Origin: UBA4582 sp038106185 | GTDB taxonomy: Bacteria; Pseudomonadota; Gammaproteobacteria; Pseudomonadales; Azotimanducaceae | Length of the DNA: 64,000 nucleotides | NCBI GenBank assembly: GCA_038106185.1 | Contig: JAYODE010000015.1 | Location: forward strand, 1 to 64,000 | Direction of reading: 5' to 3' | In this document: positions 33,216 through 42,168 of the stretch, one piece after another | Numbering within the stretch: position 1 is the first letter of the stretch | Layout: each line of letters begins with the position of its first letter | Position numbers and translations under genes: made by a program | The notes under the pieces: model-generated | The model's input: only the letters and a program-made list of their open reading frames with translations | What the model was told of the DNA's origin: nothing | Database searches by the model: none

Positions 33216-34055
33216 ATGAGCTATACCTGCTTTGATGTCAGTATTGACAATGACATTGCCCACATTCGTCTGAAGCGCCCTGAAAAGCGTAATAGCATGA
33301 ATACCGAATTCTGGGAGGAATTGCCTGAGATCGTGAATGACATAGACGACAACAGCAAGGCGCGGGTGATCGTCATTTCCTCGACCGGCCCTCATTTCAG
33401 CTCTGGTTTGGATATAGGCAGTGTCGTCTCAGCAGGTAGCCAGTCGAGTGTTGCTGACGCGAAACAGCGTCGCAGTCATGGCGAAAGTTTCTATCGCATG
33501 GCAAAACGAATGCAAAATACCTTCAGCTGCCTCGAGGATTGCCGAATACCGGTACTGGCGGCGATTCAGGGTGGCTGTATCGGGGGCGGTATGGACTTTG
33601 TCACCGCCTGCGATATCCGATATGCGACGGAGGACGCATTTTTTACCGTTTACGAGGTGAAAATCGGGATGACTGCTGATGTTGGTACCTTTCCTCGGTT
33701 GGTGAAGCTCATACCAGAGGGTATTGTACGTGAACTGGCCTATACGGGGCGCCGCATGCTCGCTGCTGAAGCGCGTCAGGTCGGGCTCGTTAACCGCGTA
33801 TTTGTCGACCAGGCAGCCATGCTTGAAGGTGTTTTGAGCGTCGCTCGCGAAATTGCTGCCAATGCACCGCTGGCGGTGTATGGTTCAAAGCGCATGATCA
33901 ATTATTCTCGAGATCATTCCACAGCAGACAGTTTGGATTATATCAGTATCTGGAATGCCAGTTTTCTGCAGACAGACGAGATGGTAGAAGCCATCAGTGC
34001 CAACAAAGAAAAGCGTGCAGGTGACTTTGCCGCACTGCCAAAGAAGAGGCGTTGA
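33216..34055 (+). CDS. crotonase-family dienoyl-CoA isomerase (ECH1-like)
   Basis: This 279-residue crotonase has the oxyanion segments FSSGLDIG and GGCIGGGMD. Mammalian delta3,5-delta2,4-dienoyl-CoA isomerase uses Asp176, Glu196 and Asp204, and the same spacing is found here as Asp127, Glu147 and Asp155 (GGGMD, VYEVKIG, TADVGT). It should therefore isomerise 3,5-dienoyl-CoA during breakdown of odd-position unsaturated fatty acids. No other beta-oxidation gene is adjacent. Confidence 0.9.
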   Translation: MSYTCFDVSIDNDIAHIRLKRPEKRNSMNTEFWEELPEIVNDIDDNSKARVIVISSTGPHFSSGLDIGSVVSAGSQSSVADAKQRRSHGESFYRMAKRMQNTFSCLEDCRIPVLAAIQGGCIGGGMDFVTACDIRYATEDAFFTVYEVKIGMTADVGTFPRLVKLIPEGIVRELAYTGRRMLAAEARQVGLVNRVFVDQAAMLEGVLSVAREIAANAPLAVYGSKRMINYSRDHSTADSLDYISIWNASFLQTDEMVEAISANKEKRAGDFAALPKKRR

Positions 34056-34057
34056 GC

Positions 34058-34453
34058 ATGGTCGTGGGTGTGTGGCAGCCGACAAAGGTCGATGCTGAAA
34101 CAGGCGTAAGCCTTGCAGATCTTCATTCCTACACCAGCCTATCTGACGAGGCGCTGGCGAATTTGGCGACATGTCTTAGCGAAGCTCAAGTCAGGCGTGA
34201 TGGTCGTTTGATGCGACTCGAAGAGGCACCCTGGCAGGTGGCAACTGCGCTCAGTGATGACGAACTGATCAGCCTGGTGCGGTTTTTCACCCTCGCAGAA
34301 CGACAGTTGCCTGGCTGGGATGGGGGTAAGCAGTCGCCGGTCATTTATTTGGTTCGAATACTCAAGCAGCGTGGCGCCTTCTCACCGTCCCTGCGACTCT
34401 GGGTCAAGGCCAATACCGAGAACCGCTACCTGCCCAATGGCGCACTGCTGTAA
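34058..34453 (+). CDS. conserved hypothetical protein upstream of hisB
   Basis: This protein has 131 residues from the ATG at 34058, which has AGAGG upstream; a TTG six bases earlier is also in frame. It is soluble and mostly helical, with SLSDEALANLATCLSEAQVR and a C-terminus WVKANTENRYLPNGALL. I recognise no named domain. It follows the isomerase gene directly and precedes hisB by 41 bases, so it may be co-transcribed with either. Confidence 0.75.
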   Translation: MVVGVWQPTKVDAETGVSLADLHSYTSLSDEALANLATCLSEAQVRRDGRLMRLEEAPWQVATALSDDELISLVRFFTLAERQLPGWDGGKQSPVIYLVRILKQRGAFSPSLRLWVKANTENRYLPNGALL

Positions 34454-34494
34454 ATACCGTATAATGCCTCGTTTTCGGCGAAAGGCGAGTAGGT

Positions 34495-35094
34495 ATGGCA
34501 GCGACAGAGCGCAAGGCACAAGTAGATCGAGACACGCTCGAAACGCAGATCAGCGTCAGTATTAACCTGGATGGCACCGGCGTGTCGAGCTTCGACACAG
34601 GGTTGCCATTTCTTGAGCATATGCTTGATCAAATTGCACGTCACGGGCTGATTGACATCCAGATCAATGCGCGAGGTGACCTTCACATTGACGCGCACCA
34701 CACAGTTGAAGATATAGGTATCACGCTTGGTCAGGCATTCTATCAGGCCATGGGCGATAAGCGCGGTATACGTCGCTATGGGCATGCCTATGTGCCGCTT
34801 GACGAAGCCTTATCACGGGTGGTGGTTGATTTCTCCGGACGTCCTGGCCTGGAGTACCATGTCGATTTTACTCGAGCCAGTGTGGGTAACTTCGATGTTG
34901 ACCTGTTTCGAGAGTTCTTTCACGGATTTGTCAATCACGGGAACCTGACGCTGCATATTGATAATCTTCGCGGCGAAAATACCCACCACCAGATTGAAAC
35001 AATTTTTAAGGCTTTCGGTCGGTCCTTGCGCATGGCGCTGGAGATGGATCCGCGAATGGGTGACACCATGCCTTCGACAAAAGGAACCCTGTAG
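34495..35094 (+). CDS. hisB: imidazoleglycerol-phosphate dehydratase
   Basis: This 199-residue monofunctional HisB has the duplicated metal-binding histidine motifs DAHHTVEDIGITLGQA and ENTHHQIET plus EALSRVVVDFSGRP-like DEALSRVVVDFSGRPG. It dehydrates imidazole-glycerol phosphate in histidine synthesis. It lacks the N-terminal phosphatase of the bifunctional enterobacterial enzyme. A TATAAT lies at 34460-34465, but without a good -35. Its TAG overlaps the GTG of hisA by one base. The hisH usually found between hisB and hisA is missing. Confidence 0.97.
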   Translation: MAATERKAQVDRDTLETQISVSINLDGTGVSSFDTGLPFLEHMLDQIARHGLIDIQINARGDLHIDAHHTVEDIGITLGQAFYQAMGDKRGIRRYGHAYVPLDEALSRVVVDFSGRPGLEYHVDFTRASVGNFDVDLFREFFHGFVNHGNLTLHIDNLRGENTHHQIETIFKAFGRSLRMALEMDPRMGDTMPSTKGTL

Positions 35095-35837
35095 TGGAAA
35101 TTATCCCGGCAATTGATTTTAAAGATGGCAAGGTGGTTAACCTTAGACAGGGGCGCCTGGAAGAGTCGACTGTCTATTCTGATGATCCGGTGGGGATGGC
35201 TGATCATTGGGTCAAGCAGGGTGCGCGGCGCCTGCATCTGGTCGATCTTGACGGGGCATTTGAGGGTTATCCCGTTAACCATGCGCTCATTGCGATGATC
35301 GCTGCTAATCATCCTCAGTTGACCATTCAATTGGGCGGCGGTATCCGTAGTCCTGAAGTGATCGAGTCCTATCTGAATGCCGGTGTGGATTATGTCATTA
35401 TCGGTACTAAAGCGGTCGAAGAGCCTGAGTTTGTGGGTGCCATGTGTCAAAAATTTCCCGGCCATATTATGGTCGGGCTGGATGGCCTGCATGGAATGGT
35501 CGCGAAAAATGGTTGGAAAGAGGTGACTGATATCTCAGTGAAGAGTCTTGCCCTGCTGTTTGCAAGCGACGGCATTGAGTCCATTATCTATACGGATATC
35601 GGCAAGGACGGCATGATGGGTGGTGTCAATCTGCGAGCGACCAAGGATCTTGCAGAGTCCGTTTCTGTACCTATCATCGCCTCAGGCGGTGTCACCGACA
35701 TGCGGGATATTCTGGCGCTGCTGGAAGTCGGTGAAAAAATTAATGGTGGTATCGCCGGCGTGATTACCGGCCGGGCGATCTATGAAGGTACCTTGAATCT
35801 GGCGGAGGCCATTGCTGTTGCCAGTAAGTCGCGTTAA
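35094..35837 (+). CDS. hisA: ProFAR isomerase (phosphoribosylformimino-AICAR-P isomerase)
   Basis: This 247-residue (beta/alpha)8-barrel protein starts with GTG at 35094. IIPAIDFKDGKVVNL carries the first catalytic aspartate and VGLDGLHGMVAKNGW the second. Phosphate-binding loops are QLGGGIRS and IIASGGVTD. YTDIGKDGMMGGVN fits HisA rather than HisF. It is the last his gene here: hisF does not follow, and the convergent yibQ gene ends 11 bases later. Confidence 0.96.
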   Translation: MEIIPAIDFKDGKVVNLRQGRLEESTVYSDDPVGMADHWVKQGARRLHLVDLDGAFEGYPVNHALIAMIAANHPQLTIQLGGGIRSPEVIESYLNAGVDYVIIGTKAVEEPEFVGAMCQKFPGHIMVGLDGLHGMVAKNGWKEVTDISVKSLALLFASDGIESIIYTDIGKDGMMGGVNLRATKDLAESVSVPIIASGGVTDMRDILALLEVGEKINGGIAGVITGRAIYEGTLNLAEAIAVASKSR

Positions 35838-35848
35838 GAATGCTGCGT

Positions 35849-36652
35849 TTATTCGACGGCGCTGAAGTCGGCGGACCGAGTGCCCAGAGCGCCACGCAGG
35901 TTCTGCACTTGCTGGCGCTTGAGGAGCGCTGAGACTGAAATCACCTCCACAGCTTGCTGAGCCAATTCGGGTATGGCTTGGGTCAGGTAATCCAACGTCG
36001 CCGGATAAGGGTGAGCAATAGCGATGCCGGTGCCGTCCCTGTGGGCCTTAGCCAAGAGGGCCTTAAATGCTTGATCAATACTGGTAAATGTCTGGTCATT
36101 GTCAAGAAACACATCTCGACTGGATGACTGAAGGTGGCGAGCCTTGGCGACATTCAGAGCGACAGTATGAGCTGTAGTTCTCGAGTCAATAAAGTAAAGC
36201 TCGCGCTGTTTAAGCTTGGCCATCAGCCAGTTCATCTGCTGATTCTGTTGGGTCAGCTGACTGCCCATGTGGTTGTTGACGCCCTTCAGATGCGGAACCT
36301 GCTGAATGGCCCACTCAAGGGTCCGGTAGAATTCCTGTTCAGTCAAATACTGAGTCAAACCGCCCGGCCCAAGGGGTTGTTCCCCAAGGTTGGCCATAGG
36401 CATATGCAGCATGACTTCTTTACCACTTTGATGTGCCATCTCAGCAAGCACTTGAGCATACTCGGTATGGGGCAGGATGGAATAGGTCAGCATAGCCGGT
36501 AATTCAATCGCCCGTTCACCGCGGTGCAAGTGGTGACCCATATCGTCGATGATAATAGCGATGTAGGTGGTGGGGTTCTGTCTTTCCTGCGCCAACAGGT
36601 TGCCGCTGAACAGCAACCAGAACATTAATAACGATTGAAGCCAGCTGGACAC
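35849..36652 (-). CDS. yibQ: divergent polysaccharide deacetylase family protein (YibQ)
   Basis: This 267-residue exported protein has a signal peptide (about residues 1-21, ending LLAQ). YIAIIIDDMGHHLHRGE contains the conserved aspartates of the divergent polysaccharide deacetylase family, and ANLGEQPLGPGGLTQYLT and VNNHMGSQLTQQ are typical. A periplasmic enzyme acting on a glycan is likely; the substrate is unknown. It follows ctpA by eight bases in the conserved gpmI-envC-ctpA-yibQ order. Confidence 0.92.
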   Translation of the reverse strand: MSSWLQSLLMFWLLFSGNLLAQERQNPTTYIAIIIDDMGHHLHRGERAIELPAMLTYSILPHTEYAQVLAEMAHQSGKEVMLHMPMANLGEQPLGPGGLTQYLTEQEFYRTLEWAIQQVPHLKGVNNHMGSQLTQQNQQMNWLMAKLKQRELYFIDSRTTAHTVALNVAKARHLQSSSRDVFLDNDQTFTSIDQAFKALLAKAHRDGTGIAIAHPYPATLDYLTQAIPELAQQAVEVISVSALLKRQQVQNLRGALGTRSADFSAVE

Positions 36653-36660
36653 GGAATGAC

Positions 36661-37974
36661 TTATCCTTGAGATGACTGAGTTCTGGTCGCCAGAATATTG
36701 ATACCCTTGAGCAGGACCAACGCCTCGTGCAATTGATAGTCTTTCGTTGCCAACGCAGAGTCAGTGACATCCGCTGACGTGGATTCAGGGTGTTCGCCGT
36801 TGGGCAGGTGTCCCGGCAGGTCTTTTTCTTTGATACTGAACTGGTTGGGTTTTGCCGGAGTGATCGTGGAAGGGTCGATCCAAATATCAGGAACTATGCC
36901 CTCGGCCTGAATGGATCGGCCATTGGGTGTGTAATACAGCGCCGTAGTGAGCTTGATGGCTTTTTCATTATTCAGCGGCAGAATGGTCTGGACTGAGCCC
37001 TTGCCGAAGGTCCTGGTGCCCATAATAATCGCTCGGTGGTGATCCTGGAGTGCGCCGGCAACAATTTCTGATGCGGAAGCGGTGCCCTCATTCACCAGAA
37101 CCACAATGGGTATGCCTGCTGTAGCATCAGGGGAGGTTGCGCTGAAGCGCAGGTCGGCATTGGGCAGACGACCCGCCGTATAGACAATCAGGCCGTCATC
37201 CATGAAGACATTCGAGACCGCCACGGCAGACTGTAAGATGCCGCCAGGATTATTGCGCAGATCCAGGACAAGACCCAAGAGCTCGCCTTCAGTCTTCAGT
37301 TGGCTGACTGCGTCCTCGACTTCGGTGCCCGTATGGCTCTGAAACTGCGCGATTCGAATATAGCCATAGCCAGTTTCCAGGAGTCTTTGGCGAACACTGG
37401 CAACGGCGATCACCTCGCGTGTCAGGCTGATTTCAAAAGGCTGGGCATTGCCTTCTCTTACCAGGGTGAGCCTGACTGTGCTGCCAGGCTCGCCGCGCAT
37501 CGCCTCGATCGCTTCGCCAAGGCTCATGCCTTTGATAGGCTGGTCATTGAGTTGAATGATCATGTCACCCGGTTGAACGCCGGCCCTTTCTGCTGGTGTG
37601 CCATCCATGGGGGCGATAATTCGAACAAATCCATCCTCCATGCTGACCTCGAGGCCAACGCCCCCATAATTACCCGTCGTGTCTTCCTGCAACTCTGAAA
37701 AAGATTCACGATCCAGATAGGCGGAATGTGGGTCAAGCTGTGACAGCATGCCTTTGATCGCATTCTCCAGCAAAGTGCGATCGTCAATCTCTTCAACATA
37801 GGCGCTGCTGACGCGATCAAAGGCTTCTGCAAATACCCGCAATTCGTTCAGTGGCAGTCTTGCCGGCAGTGTCTGTTGGGCATCTGGGGCGCCATCTGTA
37901 GCCGCCACTGTGTTAATCACGAGTGCCATGACCATAAACAGTAGGCCTTGCCTGCCGGATTGGGTGATAAACAT
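36661..37974 (-). CDS. ctpA: S41 carboxy-terminal processing protease
   Basis: This 437-residue exported protease has a signal peptide (residues 1-25), a PDZ domain (GVGLEVSMEDGFVRIIAPMD through GMSLGEAIEAMRGEPGS), and a tail-specific protease domain with the Ser/Lys dyad in NEGTASASEIVAGAL and GTRTFGKGSVQT. The family trims periplasmic proteins, including cell-wall hydrolases. In this operon it lies downstream of envC, consistent with control of peptidoglycan cleavage. Confidence 0.96.
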   Translation of the reverse strand: MFITQSGRQGLLFMVMALVINTVAATDGAPDAQQTLPARLPLNELRVFAEAFDRVSSAYVEEIDDRTLLENAIKGMLSQLDPHSAYLDRESFSELQEDTTGNYGGVGLEVSMEDGFVRIIAPMDGTPAERAGVQPGDMIIQLNDQPIKGMSLGEAIEAMRGEPGSTVRLTLVREGNAQPFEISLTREVIAVASVRQRLLETGYGYIRIAQFQSHTGTEVEDAVSQLKTEGELLGLVLDLRNNPGGILQSAVAVSNVFMDDGLIVYTAGRLPNADLRFSATSPDATAGIPIVVLVNEGTASASEIVAGALQDHHRAIIMGTRTFGKGSVQTILPLNNEKAIKLTTALYYTPNGRSIQAEGIVPDIWIDPSTITPAKPNQFSIKEKDLPGHLPNGEHPESTSADVTDSALATKDYQLHEALVLLKGINILATRTQSSQG

Positions 37975-38008
37975 CTACGTCTCCTGGCTCTTGGCCAAAG
38001 TTTTGTTC

Positions 38009-39220
38009 TTAGGCGCGACGCTTGCTGCGCGCTTTGCACCAATTCTGTGGGTTCGTGGGTTTACCGCTATGACGGATTTCGAAATACAGTCCGACCTGAC
38101 TTTGGCCACCGCTGTCTCCTACACTGGCAATATTTTCGCCGGCATTGACCCAGTCCCCTGTCTCTCGAAAGAGTACCTGGTTGTGCCCGTACAAGGACAT
38201 GTAACCATCACCATGACTGATTATCATCAGAAGACCAAAACCCCTTAGCCAATCTGAAAAGACCACGCGCCCATAGTGAATCGCGTAAACCGGGTCACCT
38301 TCCTTGGCTTCGATTAGCACCCCACTCCACTTGAGTTTGGCGTTACTCCGTTGACTGCCATAGCTATTGAGAATATTACCAGCAACCGGTAACAGCATTT
38401 GACCTTTTCGGCTCTCAAAGCTGACAGTCGCGGCGGGCGATGCGAGTGCGACAATATTCGCGTTGATTTTTTCCAGCAAGTCTTCAAGTACCTGGCGGTT
38501 CTGGCTTAGCTTTTGTATCTCTGAACCAGTCGCAGTGATCTCTCGATTGAGCTCAACCAGTGTTGCTTGTTTTTCGGCCTGGGCCAATTGCAGCTGCTGT
38601 CGCTGAGTGACAAGTTGCGAATGACTTTCTTGGCGCGCGATATTCTCGGTCTCAAGACTGGCGGTAACTTCTGCAAGCTGCTCAAGAGTACCCCGGTAGC
38701 GCGCTATCTGTTCGGCTCTCGCCTGATTAAAATACTGATAGTAGGTCAGCATGCGATCCAGCTGGTTGGGATCCTCTTGGTTAAGCAGCACTTTCATATA
38801 GGGCTGTTGACCGATTTCATAAGCCGCCCTGATTTGTTTGGCGAGATACATCTGTTGCTGCATCCGCGCCCGCTCAAGCTCTGCCTGCTCTCGACGCAGC
38901 TCGGCAATTTTCTTTTCGCCCTGGTCTAGCTGTTGTTGTATGTCCTCAATTTTCCTGAGCAGGTTGTTGATGGCCTTCTCGTTATTCTGAAGGTTGCTCT
39001 CCAGTGAAGAACGCTCGCTCTGGGTTTTGCTTAGCAGTTGTTGAAATTTAGTGATCTCGGCTTCAAGACTCTTCAGCTGTTGCTCGAGTAACTTCGGATC
39101 CTGGGGTTTCGCTGCACTCGACATGGCGCTGGCGAGCAATAGACTGAGGCCCAGACCGATCAAAAGTGACAGGCATCTCGCGCTCCTGGTTCTTATTTGA
39201 CCCCTTAGGCGTTGAGTCAC
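38009..39220 (-). CDS. envC: murein hydrolase activator EnvC
   Basis: This 403-residue protein starts with GTG (39218-39220). A signal sequence is followed by a long coiled coil (about residues 45-265) and a C-terminal LytM-like domain. The LytM zinc ligands are degenerate: the first His/Asp site reads KWSGVLI and the HxH site reads GLYFEIRH. This is as expected for an activator of amidases rather than an enzyme. It should activate AmiA/AmiB at the division site. It overlaps the gpmI stop by one base. Confidence 0.94.
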   Translation of the reverse strand: MTQRLRGQIRTRSARCLSLLIGLGLSLLLASAMSSAAKPQDPKLLEQQLKSLEAEITKFQQLLSKTQSERSSLESNLQNNEKAINNLLRKIEDIQQQLDQGEKKIAELRREQAELERARMQQQMYLAKQIRAAYEIGQQPYMKVLLNQEDPNQLDRMLTYYQYFNQARAEQIARYRGTLEQLAEVTASLETENIARQESHSQLVTQRQQLQLAQAEKQATLVELNREITATGSEIQKLSQNRQVLEDLLEKINANIVALASPAATVSFESRKGQMLLPVAGNILNSYGSQRSNAKLKWSGVLIEAKEGDPVYAIHYGRVVFSDWLRGFGLLMIISHGDGYMSLYGHNQVLFRETGDWVNAGENIASVGDSGGQSQVGLYFEIRHSGKPTNPQNWCKARSKRRA

Positions 39221-40785
39221 TATTGACTGGCCACTCGAGTTTGATTTTTCAGGATTAGGGATTCGCCTGTCATTTCTGCAGGTACCGGCAGGTGCATGAT
39301 GGTCAGTAAAGTCGGTGCTATGTCGGTCAGCTTACCCCCTGTTGGTAACAACTGTATGGCTTCGCTGCCTATATAGATCAGGGGTACCAATTCAGAGGTA
39401 TGCGCGGTGTGCGGCTGACCGGTCGACGGATCATTCATTTGCTCGGCATTACCGTGATCGGCTGTGATCAAGCAGTGCCCGTTAACCTTGCGTAAGGCCT
39501 CAACGACGCGACTGAGGCAATGATCAATATACTCCACGGCCTCAATGGCTGCCGTCAGATTGCCAGTATGGCCCACCATGTCGCCATTGGCGTAATTGCA
39601 GACGATCAGATCATAGTCGCCACTCATGATGGCTCGGACTAACTCATCGGTGACTTGTTCGGCACTCATTTTAGGTGCCAAGTCATAAGTCGCCACCGGC
39701 GGCGACGGTACTAGGGCACGTGTCTCGCCAGGGTATTCGGCCTCTCTTCCACCGGAAAAGAAAAAAGTGACGTGGGCATACTTTTCAGTCTCAGCGAGAC
39801 GTAATTGAGATTTGCCGAGTCTCGCGACATATTCGCCGAGGCTGTTAGGTAGTGTGTTTGGGCCAAAGGCGCATGGCGCATGGATGTCGTCTGCATACTG
39901 AGTGAGGGTGACAAAAGAGGCTAGCCGCGGTTGTGCCACGCGCGAGAAGCCATTGAAGTCTTCCTCAATGAAGGCGCGGCTCAACTCTCTGGCGCGATCA
40001 GCGCGGAAATTCATAAACAAAGCCCCATCTCCAGCCTGCATAGTCACGACTTTACCGTCCTGAAGAATAGCGCTGGGTTTCACAAATTCATCCGACTCGC
40101 CCCGTTCATAGGCGGCTCTAAGTGCGTTAACAGCCGAGTCAAAATGGTAATCTGCTTGGCCGAGCGTCAGCAGATTGTAGGCCTGCTCGACCCGCTCCCA
40201 GCGATTGTCGCGGTCCATGGCATAATAACGGCCGATCACTGAGGCGATGCCGCCGAAGCCCAGCTGCTGAATACCTGTCTGCATCTTGATCAGAGAAGCC
40301 TCGGCACTTCTGGGTGGAACATCGCGCCCATCCAGAAAAGCATGAACATAAACCGCCTTCACACCTTGCTGAAAGGCCAGTTTGACGGCAGCTAGCAGCT
40401 GTTCCTCATGGCTGTGAACGCCGCCGGGGGATAGCAGGCCCATGATATGCAGCGCTTTGCCGGATGCGGCAAGTGGCTGCATTAGATCTGTGAGCACCGG
40501 GTTTTTGAAAAAATCACCGTTGTTGATGGCCTTGTTGATGCGGGTAAGATCCTGGTCAATGACCCGGCCTGCGCCCAATGTCATATGACCGACTTCTGAG
40601 TTACCCATCTGTCCGTCGGGCAGTCCAACGTCTTCGCCGGAACAGGAAATCAGACCATGAGGCTGAGTCTGCCAGAGTTGATCAAGCGTCGGTGTGCGAG
40701 CAAGCTTGATGGCGTTGGCGTCGATATCGTCTCTGTGTCCCCAGCCGTCGAGGATAATCAGGGCGTATGGCACTTTTTTTGTCAT
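39220..40785 (-). CDS. gpmI: 2,3-bisphosphoglycerate-independent phosphoglycerate mutase
   Basis: This 521-residue protein has the alkaline-phosphatase-like metal site ALIILDGWGHRDD. The catalytic serine is in LPDGQMGNSEVGHMTLGAG near residue 63, and FLDGRDVPP, GRYYAMDRDNRWERV and ADHGNAEQM complete the pattern. It interconverts 3- and 2-phosphoglycerate in glycolysis and gluconeogenesis using manganese. It is the first gene of the gpmI-envC-ctpA-yibQ operon. Confidence 0.97.
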   Translation of the reverse strand: MTKKVPYALIILDGWGHRDDIDANAIKLARTPTLDQLWQTQPHGLISCSGEDVGLPDGQMGNSEVGHMTLGAGRVIDQDLTRINKAINNGDFFKNPVLTDLMQPLAASGKALHIMGLLSPGGVHSHEEQLLAAVKLAFQQGVKAVYVHAFLDGRDVPPRSAEASLIKMQTGIQQLGFGGIASVIGRYYAMDRDNRWERVEQAYNLLTLGQADYHFDSAVNALRAAYERGESDEFVKPSAILQDGKVVTMQAGDGALFMNFRADRARELSRAFIEEDFNGFSRVAQPRLASFVTLTQYADDIHAPCAFGPNTLPNSLGEYVARLGKSQLRLAETEKYAHVTFFFSGGREAEYPGETRALVPSPPVATYDLAPKMSAEQVTDELVRAIMSGDYDLIVCNYANGDMVGHTGNLTAAIEAVEYIDHCLSRVVEALRKVNGHCLITADHGNAEQMNDPSTGQPHTAHTSELVPLIYIGSEAIQLLPTGGKLTDIAPTLLTIMHLPVPAEMTGESLILKNQTRVASQ

Positions 40786-40916
40786 GAATTTTTCAGTCTA
40801 GTGCGAGGAAAGTGAATTTTACGTCCTTTGGTGTATACTTCGCGACTTATTTTTATTCCAGCGGTGGCTAAGGGCCGCTGGTTAACTTGAGAACAACAGA
40901 ACAGCGACGAGAGTCC

Positions 40917-41336
40917 ATGATAGAGCAAGTATTTGAGTTCATCGGTAATCATTTTCTGCTGGTAGGGTTGTTTATTGCCCTGGTATTTGCATTTCTGGTC
41001 AACGAAGGCAAGCGTGGGGGTGACTCAATCACCACTAACACGTTGGTCAACCTGGTAAACAGGGACAATGCGCTCGTGCTGGATGTTCGCGATGCTAAAG
41101 AGTTCAGCGCCGGGCACATAGTTGGGGCCTTGAATATGCCGTTTAGCAATGTTGACAAGCGTATCTCTGAGCTTGATAAATTCAAGGATAGACCAATAAT
41201 CGTTGTCTGTAAGATGGGTCAGCATGCAAGTGGCGTAGGCGGTAAGTTGAAAGCGCGAGGGTTTGACAAGATTCATCGCCTGGGTGGTGGTATGGCGGAG
41301 TGGTCTGCCTCTAACCTGCCTATCGTCAAAAGCTGA
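40917..41336 (+). CDS. membrane-anchored rhodanese-domain protein
   Basis: This protein has 139 residues from the ATG at 40917; a TTG ten codons earlier is less likely. One N-terminal membrane span (FLLVGLFIALVFAFLVNEG) is followed by a rhodanese domain with LVLDVRDAKEFSAGHIVGA and the active-site cysteine in VVCKMGQHASG. The family moves sulfane sulfur, but the physiological acceptor is unknown. It is the first gene of the conserved rhodanese-grxC-secB cluster. Confidence 0.92.
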   Translation: MIEQVFEFIGNHFLLVGLFIALVFAFLVNEGKRGGDSITTNTLVNLVNRDNALVLDVRDAKEFSAGHIVGALNMPFSNVDKRISELDKFKDRPIIVVCKMGQHASGVGGKLKARGFDKIHRLGGGMAEWSASNLPIVKS

Positions 41337-41378
41337 ACCCACAAAATGACGGCGTCTTTGAGGTAGAGGAGCAAGATT

Positions 41379-41657
41379 TTGAGTCAAGTTGTTATTTACA
41401 GTACGCGCTTTTGTCCGTATTGCACTCATGCCAAGGCTTTGTTGCAACGCAAGAAGGTTCAGTTCAAAGAGATTGCGATTGATGGTAATCCGGCGTTACG
41501 CCAGGAAATGATTCGTGCGGCAGGACGCACCTCAGTGCCGCAGATTTGGATCGGTGAGCGCCACATCGGTGGCTGCGATGAGCTGGTTGAACTCGAAAGG
41601 CGTGGCCTGCTGGATGAAATGTTAGCCAATAGTGGTCGAGGAGTCAGTAATGAGTGA
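41379..41657 (+). CDS. grxC: glutaredoxin 3
   Basis: This 92-residue glutaredoxin has the dithiol active site CPYC in YSTRFCPYCTHAK, and TSVPQIWIGERHIGGCDEL gives the cis-proline and glutathione-binding segments. It starts with TTG at 41379, with AGGAG seven bases upstream. It reduces disulfides with glutathione. Its stop overlaps the secB start by eight bases. Confidence 0.96.
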   Translation: MSQVVIYSTRFCPYCTHAKALLQRKKVQFKEIAIDGNPALRQEMIRAAGRTSVPQIWIGERHIGGCDELVELERRGLLDEMLANSGRGVSNE

Positions 41658-42126
41658 ACAAACCAACGCGAGTGGGGGCTCACAATTTGCCTTGCAGCGC
41701 CTGTATATAAAAGATATGTCGTTTGAATCGCCAAAGTCACCAGATGTATTCATTTGGCAGTGGAAGCCGGCAATCAATCTTGAGCTGAACTCCCATCACC
41801 AACTGGTTGGCACGGATGTGTACGAGGTTGTATTGAATGTGACGGTAACGGTCAAGAAGGAAGAGGGCGATGTCGTTTATCTGGCCGAGGTGCAGCAAGC
41901 AGGGATTTTTCTGGTGAAAGGAATGGATGCTGCAGTTACCGCCAAGACGCTTGGCAGCTTCTGCCCAAGTCTTCTGTTTCCCTACGCTCGCGAGGCGATC
42001 GACTCGCTCGTGGTAAAGGGCAGTTTTCCTCCGTTAATGCTCTCGCCCGTGAACTTTGACGCCATATATGAGCAGTCTCGCCAGAGACAGGCCGCAGCGG
42101 CGGCACAGGGTGGGGTCGTCAACTAA
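41650..42126 (+). CDS. secB: protein-export chaperone SecB
   Basis: This protein has 158 residues from the ATG at 41650, with AGGAG upstream. FALQRLYIKDMSFESPKSP, WKPAINLELNS and CPSLLFPYAREAIDSLVVKG are typical SecB segments. It holds preproteins unfolded for SecA. Three 14-bp repeats fill the 42 bases between its stop and the stop of the converging trmL gene. Confidence 0.97.
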   Translation: MSEQTNASGGSQFALQRLYIKDMSFESPKSPDVFIWQWKPAINLELNSHHQLVGTDVYEVVLNVTVTVKKEEGDVVYLAEVQQAGIFLVKGMDAAVTAKTLGSFCPSLLFPYAREAIDSLVVKGSFPPLMLSPVNFDAIYEQSRQRQAAAAAQGGVVN

Positions 42127-42168
42127 CTGACGCAGACCAATTGACGTAAACCAATGGACGCAAACCAG
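42127..42168. repeat. three 14-bp tandem repeats filling the secB/trmL spacer
   Basis: CTGACGCAGACCAA (42127-42140), TTGACGTAAACCAA (42141-42154) and TGGACGCAAACCAG (42155-42168) follow one another. They begin at the first base after the secB stop and end at the last base before the trmL stop. Confidence 0.85.

Noticed and set aside
38009..39220. Loss of LytM zinc ligands in EnvC as a sign of gene decay
   Set aside because: Degenerate LytM sites are normal for EnvC, which activates amidases and is not itself an enzyme.
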